Both the position numbers and the translations under genes were made by a program. A stretch of 64,000 nt of DNA from Burkholderiaceae bacterium (GTDB lineage: Bacteria > Pseudomonadota > Gammaproteobacteria > Burkholderiales > Burkholderiaceae_A). Position 1 is the stretch's first letter. The number at the start of each line of letters is the position of its first letter. The stretch spans positions 62,001 to 126,000 of the forward strand of contig SGYQ01000001.1 in assembly GCA_004214155.1 (NCBI GenBank). The letters run 5' to 3'. This document shows positions 34,579 to 43,269 of this stretch, one piece after another. Under the pieces are notes generated by a model. It saw only the letters and a program-made list of their open reading frames with translations, was not told where the DNA came from and did no database searches.

Positions 34579-36696
34579 ATGGCGACTACAACAGTTAATA
34601 ACTACATTGAGAACGTAAGAACATATTTCTCCAACTTTGATCTTTCTAGTTTGGGAATACCTTTCCTTGTTCTACTTATTCTAGCCATGTTAGTAATCCC
34701 TTTACCTCCGCTGTTATTAGATATTTTATTTACATTTAATATTCTGGTAGGGCTTGTAGTGATAATGATTGCTATAGGAACTAAACGACCTCTGGATTTT
34801 TCCGCGTTTCCTGCAGTGCTTTTGTTGGCCACAATGTTGCGTCTAGCTTTGAATGTTGCCTCCACTAGAGTCGTTCTGGTCAATGGGCACACCGGAACAG
34901 GTGCCGCTGGTCAAGTAATTGAATCTTTCGGAGAGTTTGTTGTTGGGGGAAATTACGTAGTTGGGGCGATAGTCTTTGGTATTTTGATACTGATCAATTT
35001 CTTGGTAATTACTAAAGGCGCTGGTCGTGTTTCTGAGGTGACTGCGAGGTTTACACTGGATGCAATGCCCGGAAAGCAGATGGCTATAGACGCAGATTTA
35101 AACTCTGGCAACATCGATAATGATGAGGCAAGAAAGCGGCGTGAAGAACTATCTCAGGAATCCGATTTCTTTGGTTCAATGGATGGTGCCTCAAAGTTCG
35201 TGCGCGGTGATGCAATCGCAGGCTTACTCATACTCTTAATTAATTTGTTAGGAGGTTTGATAATAGGGCTTGCCCAGCACGATTTATCGTTTTCTGAAGC
35301 TGGCCGGTTATATTCTCTGTTAACTATTGGGGATGGCTTAGTTGCTCAGATTCCCGCTTTATTTCTATCGCTCGCGACAGCGATAGTCGTTACTAGAGTG
35401 ACAACTTCTGAATCCATGACTGAGCAAACAAAAAATCAACTCTCTAATCCATCAGCTCTGTTTATTGCCGCCAGCATTTTAATAGCTTTGGGTGCAATTC
35501 CTGGGATGCCAACCAAAATTTTTATGACAATGGGGATTTTGTCGGCAGGTCTCGGATTTTTCTTGTTACAAAAAAATGTTGAAGAAGCAAAAGACGAATC
35601 CTCGGAAAAATCGAATTCGGATGACGAGCCAAAGGAACTGGATTGGGACGATGTGGATCAGGTAGACCTAATCGGTCTTGAAATCGGGTATGGTCTGATT
35701 CCTTTGGTAAACCCAGAAAGTGGTGGTCAACTCATGGCGCGTGTAAAAGGTATTAGAAAAAAACTTTCAGCTGAATTAGGTTTTCTCGTGCAGCCTGTGA
35801 GGATTAGAGATGCTTTAAATCTTGAGCCTGATCATTACCATATTGTACTAAATGGAGTTACGCGAGCTAGAGGAGAGGTACGTGTCGGTAAAGAGTTGGC
35901 TATTAGCCCTGGGAAAGTATATGGGGAGCTTGAAGGGGAAAAAACGTCTGATCCGGCTTTTGGTTTAGAGGCTGTTTGGATAGAGTCATCACAAGCCGAC
36001 AATGCTCGAACATTAGGCTACACAGTTGTGGACTCTAGTACTACTATAGCGACGCACCTAAATAAGGTCTTAAGGGAGAATGCTTCAGAGTTACTTGGAA
36101 GGGATGAGACCCAACAACTTTTAGATAAATTAGCAAAAAAGACTCCGAAGCTGGTTGAAGATCTAGTTCCTGGCAAGATTCCACTGGGTACCGTTACTAA
36201 GGTTTTACAAAATCTTCTAAACGAATCAGTAGTAATAAAAGATATGCGAACAATCATCGAGACTTTATCGGATGAATGTGGCAAGACACAAGATCCTGAG
36301 GTTCTAACTTCTATGGTTCGTCCAAAGTTGGGCAGAATGATAATACAAAATATTGTTGATGCAGATTCAACTCTGGAGGTCATGACGTTAGATCCGGAAC
36401 TGGAGCAAATATTACATAATGTTATTCAACAAAATCAGGGTAATCAGGAGATTATTTTAGAGCCTGGTTTGTCGGAGGCTCTATTTAAAGCCATTAAGGA
36501 TAATACGCAAGAAATAGAGGAAATGGGCCAACCTGCTGTTTTGGTGGTATCACCAGGGGTTAGACCATGGCTTTCAAAAACACTCAAGCACCGGACGCCT
36601 GACCTTACCGTACTTTCATATGTAGAAATACCTGAGGACCAGGCTGTAAAAGTAATAAAAACTGTTGCTATCAATCTAAAGGGTGAGACCAAATAA
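34579..36696 (+). CDS. flhA: Flagellar export apparatus protein FlhA
   Basis: 705 residues, the normal length. Eight membrane helices occupy ~20-330. The FHIPEP-family signature region is clear: FSAFPAVLLLATMLRLALNVASTRVVL, FITKGAGRVSEVTARFTLDAMPGKQMAIDADLNSG and GLLILLINLLGGLIIG. The cytoplasmic domain from ~355 ends with PALLVVSPGVRPWLSKTL-type sequence. It is the central exit gate and energy-coupling protein of flagellar export. It is the first gene of flhA-flhF-flhG-fliA and has a sigma-54-type promoter. Confidence 0.97.
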   Translation: MATTTVNNYIENVRTYFSNFDLSSLGIPFLVLLILAMLVIPLPPLLLDILFTFNILVGLVVIMIAIGTKRPLDFSAFPAVLLLATMLRLALNVASTRVVLVNGHTGTGAAGQVIESFGEFVVGGNYVVGAIVFGILILINFLVITKGAGRVSEVTARFTLDAMPGKQMAIDADLNSGNIDNDEARKRREELSQESDFFGSMDGASKFVRGDAIAGLLILLINLLGGLIIGLAQHDLSFSEAGRLYSLLTIGDGLVAQIPALFLSLATAIVVTRVTTSESMTEQTKNQLSNPSALFIAASILIALGAIPGMPTKIFMTMGILSAGLGFFLLQKNVEEAKDESSEKSNSDDEPKELDWDDVDQVDLIGLEIGYGLIPLVNPESGGQLMARVKGIRKKLSAELGFLVQPVRIRDALNLEPDHYHIVLNGVTRARGEVRVGKELAISPGKVYGELEGEKTSDPAFGLEAVWIESSQADNARTLGYTVVDSSTTIATHLNKVLRENASELLGRDETQQLLDKLAKKTPKLVEDLVPGKIPLGTVTKVLQNLLNESVVIKDMRTIIETLSDECGKTQDPEVLTSMVRPKLGRMIIQNIVDADSTLEVMTLDPELEQILHNVIQQNQGNQEIILEPGLSEALFKAIKDNTQEIEEMGQPAVLVVSPGVRPWLSKTLKHRTPDLTVLSYVEIPEDQAVKVIKTVAINLKGETK

Positions 36697-36713
36697 TTTA
36701 AGAGGAACGACAT

Positions 36714-38219
36714 ATGGAATTGAAAAGAATATTAGCTAATGATTTAAGAGCCGCGACAGAAAAAGCAATTAAAATATATGGTCCGAATACTTTAGTTGTA
36801 TCAAGTGAGCGAATAAGTGGCGGGGTTGAGGTGATCGTTGCAACCGATTTTTCTCAGAATACCGATTTGGCTAATCCACCTATTAATTCTGTAGCTCAGC
36901 AAAATAAACGCACTTCGTTAGATAAATCTCTTGCAGATGAACTAGCCAAAGACTCTTTTGATGAGATACTCTACGATTCGATTGGAAAAACAACAAATGG
37001 AAATTCAAAAGGAGAGAAAAACATACAAGTCCCCGGTGTATCTCAATACGTAAAGAAACGTGAATTTGATAACTTAAAAAAAACTGAAGCTTGTAATGAT
37101 GGGATAAAAGTTAGCAAGGAACCAACCTTAGGTCAGAAGACTTTTAATGATTCAAAAACATTGTCTACGGAGAACAATTTGGAGAGTTTTAATGAATGGG
37201 AGATGGAGGAATCTTCGAGGGACGTACTAAAAAATGACACGCCATTATTAGAAAAAAAGCCATTTAGTTCTGAGGAACTCAAGGCTAGAGAACTTGTGGA
37301 CATAGTTTTGCAGGAGATGGCGGAGATGAAACAAGAGTTTAAGCTTGCAAAAAAAATGATTCATGACGAACAGAATAGTTTCACGGAAGAAATAAGCGAT
37401 TTTATTGAAATTGTTAAGTCAGAGAGCCTGCCACTAAGCCTACAGACATTATTGTTGGATGACATTTCTAAATTTGAAAGTATGAGAGAGGCATTCGAAA
37501 GTATTTTTAGCCAGCTAATTGAGTCAACTAAGCATGTGAAAATTTTTGATGTAAGTGAATTAAAAGGGACAAATATTTTTGCTGGGCCCTCTGGTTCGGG
37601 AAAGACTTCTATGATCATGAAAACCATTCATAATTTATTGCAAGAAAATTTGTCGCCTGATGATATTGCGATTCTCAGCTATAAACAGAACACAGTGGGC
37701 TCATGGACTCAACTTCAATTATTTGGGTCAAGTTTGGGAATAGATGTTTTTAAGGTCAAAAATCAAGAGACTTTGCGGACCTTAAATTCAGAATTATCAG
37801 ATAAAAAGTTGGTTTTCATAGATATGTCTAGTGCTAAACTAAAGAATGACTTGGACGATCTTATGACTATTGTTCCTGCTTCTCTAGTGCATGTAGTAAT
37901 ACCAACAGATGCCTCAGCTGCGCTTGCGAAAAGATGGTGTGACGACCTAGAAATTAAGTGGGATAGTTTGTTCCTCTCGAAGTACGACGAGGCAATATCT
38001 CCATGGGGGTTACTGCAAGCATCGTTAAATTCAAAAATAAAGATTTCGTCGTTGGTCTCGTCTGGTTCAAGTGTAGAAGATTATGACTTATTCAAAATAG
38101 AGAATCTCGTTGAAAAATGCACCGGAAAAATCAAGGAACAAGTTATGTCTAGTGCAAATTATGTCGGCCCGGTTGAACCTGATCGTGAAATAAATAATAG
38201 AAGAACAAAAGGTTATTGA
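36714..38219 (+). CDS. flhF: FlhF-like SRP-type GTPase with degenerate nucleotide motifs
   Basis: 501 residues. The N-terminal B domain begins MELKRILANDLRAATEKAIKIYGPNTLVV, as in FlhF, followed by a ~150-residue Lys/Ser/Glu-rich linker. The NG domain starts ~195. G1 is GPSGSGKTS (291-299). The G2-equivalent segment reads YKQNTVGSWTQLQLFG in place of DTYRxxAVEQLxxYA. G3, normally DTAG, reads DMSS (370-373). G4, normally TKLDE, is SKYDE (422-426). The protein thus keeps a P-loop but lacks key catalytic and switch residues, and may not hydrolyse GTP. FlhF places the flagellum at the pole and works with FlhG, encoded one base downstream. Confidence 0.88.
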   Translation: MELKRILANDLRAATEKAIKIYGPNTLVVSSERISGGVEVIVATDFSQNTDLANPPINSVAQQNKRTSLDKSLADELAKDSFDEILYDSIGKTTNGNSKGEKNIQVPGVSQYVKKREFDNLKKTEACNDGIKVSKEPTLGQKTFNDSKTLSTENNLESFNEWEMEESSRDVLKNDTPLLEKKPFSSEELKARELVDIVLQEMAEMKQEFKLAKKMIHDEQNSFTEEISDFIEIVKSESLPLSLQTLLLDDISKFESMREAFESIFSQLIESTKHVKIFDVSELKGTNIFAGPSGSGKTSMIMKTIHNLLQENLSPDDIAILSYKQNTVGSWTQLQLFGSSLGIDVFKVKNQETLRTLNSELSDKKLVFIDMSSAKLKNDLDDLMTIVPASLVHVVIPTDASAALAKRWCDDLEIKWDSLFLSKYDEAISPWGLLQASLNSKIKISSLVSSGSSVEDYDLFKIENLVEKCTGKIKEQVMSSANYVGPVEPDREINNRRTKGY

Positions 38220-38220
38220 A

Positions 38221-39036
38221 ATGTTAAGACAGCCAGAAGTTATTGGTATAGCTAGTGGTAAGGGAGGAGTCGGTAAGACTAGTCTTTCCGTGAATATTGC
38301 AAGGCAAATAGCTGAAAATGGGAAAAAAGTTTTTTTATTTGACGGGGATATGGGCTTAGCAAATGCGCAGATCGCTCTTGGAGTTAAGGCTAGAGAAAAT
38401 ATCAGCCATGTGATTTTGGGAGAGAAAAATATTAACGAAATTATCATCCAAGTGTCTCCAGGGTTTTCGTTAATCCCAGGGGCTTCTGGCGTACAACAAA
38501 TGGCGGCACTCAATAACATTGAGATGGCGGGAATAGTAAGTGTTTTTAGTGAGATTAAAGCAGAGATCGATTTTTTTATTATTGATTTAGCCGCTGGTAT
38601 TTCTCCCTCGGTTTTGACTCTGCTAGACGCGTGTCACAAAAGAGTGATAGTCGTAGCTGATGAACCTTCCTCCATTGCAGATGCCTACGGCCTCATTAAA
38701 GTGGTTTGCCAACGAAGCAAAAGAGATGACATTTATATGGTTGAAAATAGATTCAAAGGACAATCTGGTGAAAAGGATGCTTCAAATCTTTTTAAACTTA
38801 TAAATCAGGTTTGTATCAAGTTTCTTGATAGATCTATTAAGAACCTAGGAACAATCTCTGAGGATGAGTTTTTTTCAATGGCTCTTAAGGACAATAAGGC
38901 TTTATTAGATTATGCTCCCACGAGTATTGCGTTAAAGGATATACAAAGCATTGTTCAGGGAATTTTCGCGCTCGATCCTGTTCAGGATATGAATGGTGGT
39001 TTAGAGTTTTTTATAGACAGAAAACCTTCAGGTTAG
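38221..39036 (+). CDS. flhG: FlhG/FleN-type MinD-like ATPase, flagellar number regulator
   Basis: 271 residues. Deviant Walker A is KGGVGKTS with upstream IGIASG, then DGDMGLANAQIALGV (switch I), and LAAGIS in switch II, where DTAAG is usual. ADEPSSIADAYGLIKVV is strongly FleN-like. A hydrophobic C-terminal stretch may bind membrane. FlhG limits flagellar number by acting on FlhF and, in FleQ systems, on FleQ itself. FleQ here lacks its REC domain. It is one base after flhF and 15 bases before fliA. Confidence 0.93.
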   Translation: MLRQPEVIGIASGKGGVGKTSLSVNIARQIAENGKKVFLFDGDMGLANAQIALGVKARENISHVILGEKNINEIIIQVSPGFSLIPGASGVQQMAALNNIEMAGIVSVFSEIKAEIDFFIIDLAAGISPSVLTLLDACHKRVIVVADEPSSIADAYGLIKVVCQRSKRDDIYMVENRFKGQSGEKDASNLFKLINQVCIKFLDRSIKNLGTISEDEFFSMALKDNKALLDYAPTSIALKDIQSIVQGIFALDPVQDMNGGLEFFIDRKPSG

Positions 39037-39051
39037 CATTGAGGAAAGTAA

Positions 39052-39774
39052 ATGAATAACGTTATTCAAAACCCTTATAAAGATGATACGCAGAGTCGAG
39101 AATCTCTTATCACCAATCACATGGATCTTGTCAAGAGAGTTGCGTTACATTTAAAAGCTAGATTGAGTCCATTTATGGATCTTAATGAATTAATTCAGGT
39201 TGGAATGATCGGGTTAATTGAAGCTGCAAAGTCGTTTGATCCCACAAAAGGTATTGAATTTGAACACTTTGCCCATAGAAGAGTAAAGGGCTCGATAATT
39301 GATGAAGTCCGCAAGTTGTCTTATCTGCCTCGGTCGGCTGTGGCCATAAACAAACAACATAATGAAAGTGCGAGAGCCCTGTCAGCATCGCTCGGGCGAG
39401 CCCCCTCGCAAGCAGAGTTAGCGTCTGCTATGGGTAAGGAAATAGAGAGTTTTCATAAAGAAAGGGGTCAGGCCGCTAGGTTTGAGACCATTCACCTCGA
39501 GGATCTATCAGAACACGTTCTGAATATACCAGAAGAAAAGGCAAAGCAACCCGATACAATTGCAGAGGATGCCGAATTTATGGAGGCCGTCGTAAGTGCT
39601 ATTGACGAGCTTCCAAATAGAGATAAACTCGTCATGTCACTTTATTACCAGGAAGAACTTAATCTGAAGGAGATAGGGGAGATACTTGGGGTTAGTGAAT
39701 CGAGAGTTAGTCAGATTTTAAGCCAAAATGTTAAGAAACTCAGAAGCATACTGTTTGAAGAAGAAACAGGTTAG
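39052..39774 (+). CDS. fliA: Flagellar sigma factor FliA (sigma-28)
   Basis: 240 residues with sigma region 2 (LVKRVALHLKARLSPFMDLNELIQVGMIGLIEAAKSFDPTKGIEFEHFAHRRVKGSIIDEVRK), region 3 (ARALSASLGRAPSQAELASAMG) and region 4 (LPNRDKLVMSLYYQEELNLKEIGEILGVSESRVSQILSQ). It directs RNA polymerase to late flagellar genes; three candidate target promoters occur in the window (20266, 40501, 41524). The anti-sigma gene flgM is not here. It is the fourth gene of the flhA operon. Confidence 0.97.
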   Translation: MNNVIQNPYKDDTQSRESLITNHMDLVKRVALHLKARLSPFMDLNELIQVGMIGLIEAAKSFDPTKGIEFEHFAHRRVKGSIIDEVRKLSYLPRSAVAINKQHNESARALSASLGRAPSQAELASAMGKEIESFHKERGQAARFETIHLEDLSEHVLNIPEEKAKQPDTIAEDAEFMEAVVSAIDELPNRDKLVMSLYYQEELNLKEIGEILGVSESRVSQILSQNVKKLRSILFEEETG

Positions 39775-39905
39775 CTTTTTCTAATATGTTAAACTTGTAA
39801 TTTGCTCAGGTCCTCCCCGATTGATGACAAAATAGTCGGCTTGTGTGAGGGTTTTGGTTTTGGTTGACAGCAAAATCACTATTAATAGAATTGACGGAGG
39901 CTAAT

Positions 39906-40430
39906 TTGTTCGGAAAGAGTAAGAAGGTCCGGGAGGAAATGAATCAGGCAAAAGCTGATTTTGAAAAGGCTATGGAGTTTAAAGAGGATTCAAGGCAGGC
40001 CAGAGCTTTTAAGTCAAAGATTGGACTCAGAATTCGTTCCTCCATTGATAAGATTTTTATAGATGGGGCTGAAAAGTTTGCTAAATTTGCAGAGTTGAGA
40101 TTGGCTGCTACGGCGGCGGGTGAAGAGGTGCCTGAGCCACCAAAGTCAAGTGCCTTTGTAAAAATCAAAAGCGTAAATGGGGAGATATTTTCTTATTTAC
40201 CTGAGGACAAAGCTGAAGTTGTTTTCCAACTTGGTGGCAGGTATCAGAATGTAGAGATTGATGCCAAAACTGCTATTAGAAGAGCGCAGCTTATAGCAAA
40301 TCAATATACTTATGAGCTTGATTTAGAAAATTCTTTGGTTGTGTTACAGTTTTTACGAGAAGAGCTCGAGGAATCTGGTAACCCGTTCACGGAATCCGAC
40401 TTAAACGAAGATGCTGAAGACGTCTCCTAA
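39906..40430 (+). CDS. Unrecognised soluble protein after fliA
   Basis: 174 residues from the TTG at 39906, chosen because GGAGG lies 5 bases upstream; the frame opens further to a TTG at 39864 without a clear ribosome site. The first ~90 residues are helical and Lys/Glu/Ala-rich, while ~95-150 are more globular (KSSAFVKIKSVNGEIFSYLPEDKAEVVFQLGG). No signal peptide, membrane helix or known motif is visible. It lies between fliA and two genes with FliA-type promoters, so a flagellar or chemotaxis-linked role is likely but unproven. Confidence 0.65.
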   Translation: MFGKSKKVREEMNQAKADFEKAMEFKEDSRQARAFKSKIGLRIRSSIDKIFIDGAEKFAKFAELRLAATAAGEEVPEPPKSSAFVKIKSVNGEIFSYLPEDKAEVVFQLGGRYQNVEIDAKTAIRRAQLIANQYTYELDLENSLVVLQFLREELEESGNPFTESDLNEDAEDVS

Positions 40431-40500
40431 GAGTGATTCTAGGTTAGTGTTTTTTTGGCTATTTTGTAATTTGTCCTGAATATTTTGAAATTTAGTGTAC

Positions 40501-40527
40501 TAAAGAAGACCAGTGATTTGTCGATTA
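40501..40527 (+). promoter_or_regulatory. Candidate FliA (sigma-28) promoter
   Basis: TAAA (40501-40504), exactly 15 bases, then GTCGATTA (40520-40527) matches TAAA-N15-GCCGATAA at all -35 bases and 6 of 8 -10 bases. It is ~35 bases before the ATG of the 314-aa gene, which also has AAGGAGG upstream. Confidence 0.6.
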
Positions 40528-40560
40528 ACAACCTAGGAAATTGGGTCTAAGGAGGCATAA

Positions 40561-41505
40561 ATGGCGACGCTGTTGCTTTTCGTTCTTTTATTTTTTAGTG
40601 CAGCTTTACTCGTAATGGTGGTGTATACCATTGATCGATTGAATAGCGTCGAAAAGATAACTTCGGTATTAAATTCAGTGATCGCCCCCTCTCCATCTAT
40701 GGGAGCCTATGAATCGCAAGCTATGTTCGAAGGCCTGTCTGGCATGACACTTTGGGAGGCAATGAGTGGTTCTCCTGTTGAGGGTTGGGAGAATGAGAGC
40801 CTGGAACCGATGAGACCGAGGTATCGAATTGTTTTGCAAAAGCATCTAGAGGCAATTTTTGATGAAGGCTTATTGGATGGACATCAGGAGACATATAAAC
40901 ATTTGCCTTCCAATACAATGCTGGTTTCAATGTTACGGGGCTCGGTAGAGTCTTGGATTCCTCAAAATTATGCAAGTGGGGTTTACCAGATTGGGCTTGA
41001 GTGGTCCAAGCAGGATCTGAGTGAGGCTAAAAGATTGCGAGAAAAACTAGATCTGATCGCGGATGAGATGTTTTCTGCCTGTGAGATAGAATTAAAGAAT
41101 CCACTTTCGAAAATTTTATTGCCAGAATCAGAAGAAGAATTACTAAAAAAATCTGATTTTAAAGCAGAGAATGGTAACGATGAGGAGGGAACACTTGAAT
41201 TACCTCACGATTCTCTTGTAAAAGAGGATACCGGAAATATTCAAGAGGGAAGCGAGGAAAAAGCAGGTTTTGAAAAAACTCAATCACCTGAAGTCGAGGG
41301 AACCGAAGAGCCTGATGTTGCTATCAAACCCTCCCCAGCGCTAAAGACTAAATCTGAATCAAATGAGGAGAATGCCGTTCTTGGCTCAGAAAAGAGAACT
41401 TCAAGTAAAGACGCTACTGCGGGTGGCAATAATTCTGAGAAAGAGGGTAGGGATAAAGAAGATTCTGCGGGTAGTGGTGTCTCTGCCGTTGCGGAACCAG
41501 CATAA
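40561..41505 (+). CDS. Unrecognised membrane-anchored protein with acidic tail, FliA-controlled
   Basis: 314 residues. An N-terminal membrane helix (~2-24, LLLFVLLFFSAALLVMVVY) precedes a globular part (~45-185) with no motif I recognise (LSGMTLWEAMSGSPVEGW, LQKHLEAIFDEGLLDG). The last ~120 residues are low-complexity and rich in Glu, Ser and Lys, probably disordered. The topology is ambiguous: a signal anchor with the globular part outside, or inside. A good sigma-28-type promoter marks it as a late flagellar gene. It could be a motility or chemotaxis accessory protein; no family can be named. Ribosome site AAGGAGG is 6 bases before the ATG. Confidence 0.75.
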   Translation: MATLLLFVLLFFSAALLVMVVYTIDRLNSVEKITSVLNSVIAPSPSMGAYESQAMFEGLSGMTLWEAMSGSPVEGWENESLEPMRPRYRIVLQKHLEAIFDEGLLDGHQETYKHLPSNTMLVSMLRGSVESWIPQNYASGVYQIGLEWSKQDLSEAKRLREKLDLIADEMFSACEIELKNPLSKILLPESEEELLKKSDFKAENGNDEEGTLELPHDSLVKEDTGNIQEGSEEKAGFEKTQSPEVEGTEEPDVAIKPSPALKTKSESNEENAVLGSEKRTSSKDATAGGNNSEKEGRDKEDSAGSGVSAVAEPA

Positions 41506-41523
41506 TTATTTTAGATAATTTAT

Positions 41524-41550
41524 TAAAGAAAAGTTTTAACATGTCGACGT
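41524..41550 (+). promoter_or_regulatory. Candidate FliA (sigma-28) promoter for fliS
   Basis: TAAA (41524-41527), exactly 15 bases, then GTCGACGT (41543-41550); all -35 bases and 4 of 8 -10 bases match. It is 40 bases before the fliS ATG. Confidence 0.4.
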
Positions 41551-41589
41551 TTTAAGTATAGACGATTTAGATAATTTCGGGAGCAAATC

Positions 41590-42030
41590 ATGAGAGCACG
41601 TCAAAAGGCAATAGATAGTTACGGAGAAGTGAATGTTGTGTCAGGTGTTAACTCTGCTGATAACGTACAACTGATTCAGATGCTTTTTGACGGATTAGTC
41701 GAAAGCTTAAAAGCTGCGGAAGGCCAGATAAAGCGAAACGAAATTAACGCCAAGGCCAAGAGCTTAGCTCGTGCCAGCAAGATTGTTTTGGGGCTACAAA
41801 ATGCTCTGGATTTCGAAGAGGGCGGTGAAATTGCCACTAACTTGAACGAACTTTACAGTTATGTAGTGAGACGTCTCTTCCACGTAAATGCTCACAATGA
41901 TATAGACGCGCTGCTTGAGATTCATGGTCTAATGGAGGAGATAAGGCAAGCATGGAAATCTGTTCCCTCCCTTATTGCCCCTAAAAAGAATGTGAAAGTT
42001 GCTAATCAAACTGATATCGTAGCTAATTGA
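41590..42030 (+). CDS. fliS: Flagellin chaperone FliS
   Basis: 146 residues. The FliS pattern is clear: an N-terminal AIDSYGEVNVVSGVNSADNVQLIQMLFDGLVESLKAAEGQIKRN, then KIVLGLQNALDFEEGGEIATNLNELYSYVVRRLFHVN and IDALLEIHGLMEEIRQAWK. It binds the C-terminal helix of flagellin in the cytoplasm and hands it to the export gate. The flagellin and fliD genes, usually adjacent, are not nearby. The ribosome site is GGGAG, 7 bases before the ATG. Confidence 0.93.
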   Translation: MRARQKAIDSYGEVNVVSGVNSADNVQLIQMLFDGLVESLKAAEGQIKRNEINAKAKSLARASKIVLGLQNALDFEEGGEIATNLNELYSYVVRRLFHVNAHNDIDALLEIHGLMEEIRQAWKSVPSLIAPKKNVKVANQTDIVAN

Positions 42031-42623
42031 AGCTAGTCTTGTTTTTTACTGGCCATACTTGTTTCAGTTGATTAAAGTTTTCCAGAACCTAAACTAAAAA
42101 TCTTGTGTATTCGGTTGAAGGTAACGAATCACAGCGTCTTTATGGGCGTTCCCCCGAAATGCGTTTCTATTTCCAGACTTAATTTTGGTATCACCTACAT
42201 AAAATCACAAAAAATAAAGTCAATTTAACGAAAAATTTCGTAATCTTTTCGTCTGGAAGTGATTTTGTAATTAAAAACTGGGCTCATAAATTTCATTCTG
42301 GTCGATGAGGTGTAAAAGTTTTTCGAATTTCAGATGAAATTCATAACAAACTAGGGTGTATTAACAGAAGTCATTGCAAGTATTTTTTATTTGATAACAG
42401 TTAAATTTGGCCCCTAATTTATATTCTGAGTGGTTGGCTACTGTCGTCTGGAAAATTTTCCTATCTAGGTTTTCAGGATTTTGGAATGTTCTGGTCAGTT
42501 ACATAGATCAAAGTTTTCAAACAGGTAAAAGTTTTATTTAATCTCTGAAATTAAAAAAATGGAAGCTTGTTACGAACTGGACGCATATAATAAGTATTAT
42601 CATAAGAATTAAGGGGTGAATCG
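42031..42623. other. 593-base intergenic region between fliS and ridA
   Basis: A+T-rich, without an open frame I would trust. It contains an imperfect palindrome ACGAAAAATTTCGT (42228-42241) and a TATAAT-like element (42586-42592) upstream of ridA. I saw no RNA gene, terminator, sigma-54 or FliA motif in it. Confidence 0.45.
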
Positions 42624-43028
42624 GTGAGCAATCGTAAATATATTCGAACAGAGAGGGCGCCAAAAGCGATTGGCGCATATTCGCAAGCGGTTAGATGCGG
42701 ACAGACAGTGTGGATTTCGGGACAAATTCCTCTGGATCCTGTGTCGATGGAAGTGATTGGTAATTCAGATTCGGATGAAGGAGTGAGGTTACAAATTGAG
42801 CAGGTTTTCGCAAACTTAAATTGTATTTGCGAAGATTCAGGTGGAAGTTTAAGAGAAATTGTAAAGTTAAATATATTTCTTACAGACATGTCCCATTTTT
42901 ATCTTGTCAATGAAGTCATGGATGCTGTTTTTGATAAGCCTTATCCTGCTCGTGCTGCTGTTGGAGTTTTAAGTCTTCCAAGAAATGTTTGTATAGAAGC
43001 AGAAGCGATTATGATTATTGAAAATTGA
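42624..43028 (+). CDS. ridA: RidA-family enamine/imine deaminase
   Basis: 134 residues, full family length. The conserved blocks are present: APKAIGAYSQAVRCGQTVWISGQIPLDP, QIEQVFANLNCICEDSGGSLREIVKLNIFLTDM and YPARAAVGVLSLPRNVCIEAEAI, with the catalytic Arg in PARAAV. It hydrolyses reactive 2-aminoacrylate-type intermediates from PLP enzymes in the cytosol. The GTG start follows AAGGGG. It is alone on its transcript as far as can be seen. Confidence 0.93.
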   Translation: MSNRKYIRTERAPKAIGAYSQAVRCGQTVWISGQIPLDPVSMEVIGNSDSDEGVRLQIEQVFANLNCICEDSGGSLREIVKLNIFLTDMSHFYLVNEVMDAVFDKPYPARAAVGVLSLPRNVCIEAEAIMIIEN

Positions 43029-43269
43029 AGTATGATACTTTCGAGTGGAGGGTCAATTTTTGTTACTGAGAAATTTGGTGACGTGCAGTTTAAATTTTCA
43101 ATTAAATTGATGATCAAAAATTGATTACAAATACTATTTCTTTTGTGAATTGGGTTTGTTGCAGGTCCTCATTCAATCTTGGAAAGTTTGCTCCTATTTC
43201 TATGAATATTAGAATTGCTGTACTTGTTATTCGTTGGAGACTTAGAAAGTTTTATTAGGTGGGGTATAG

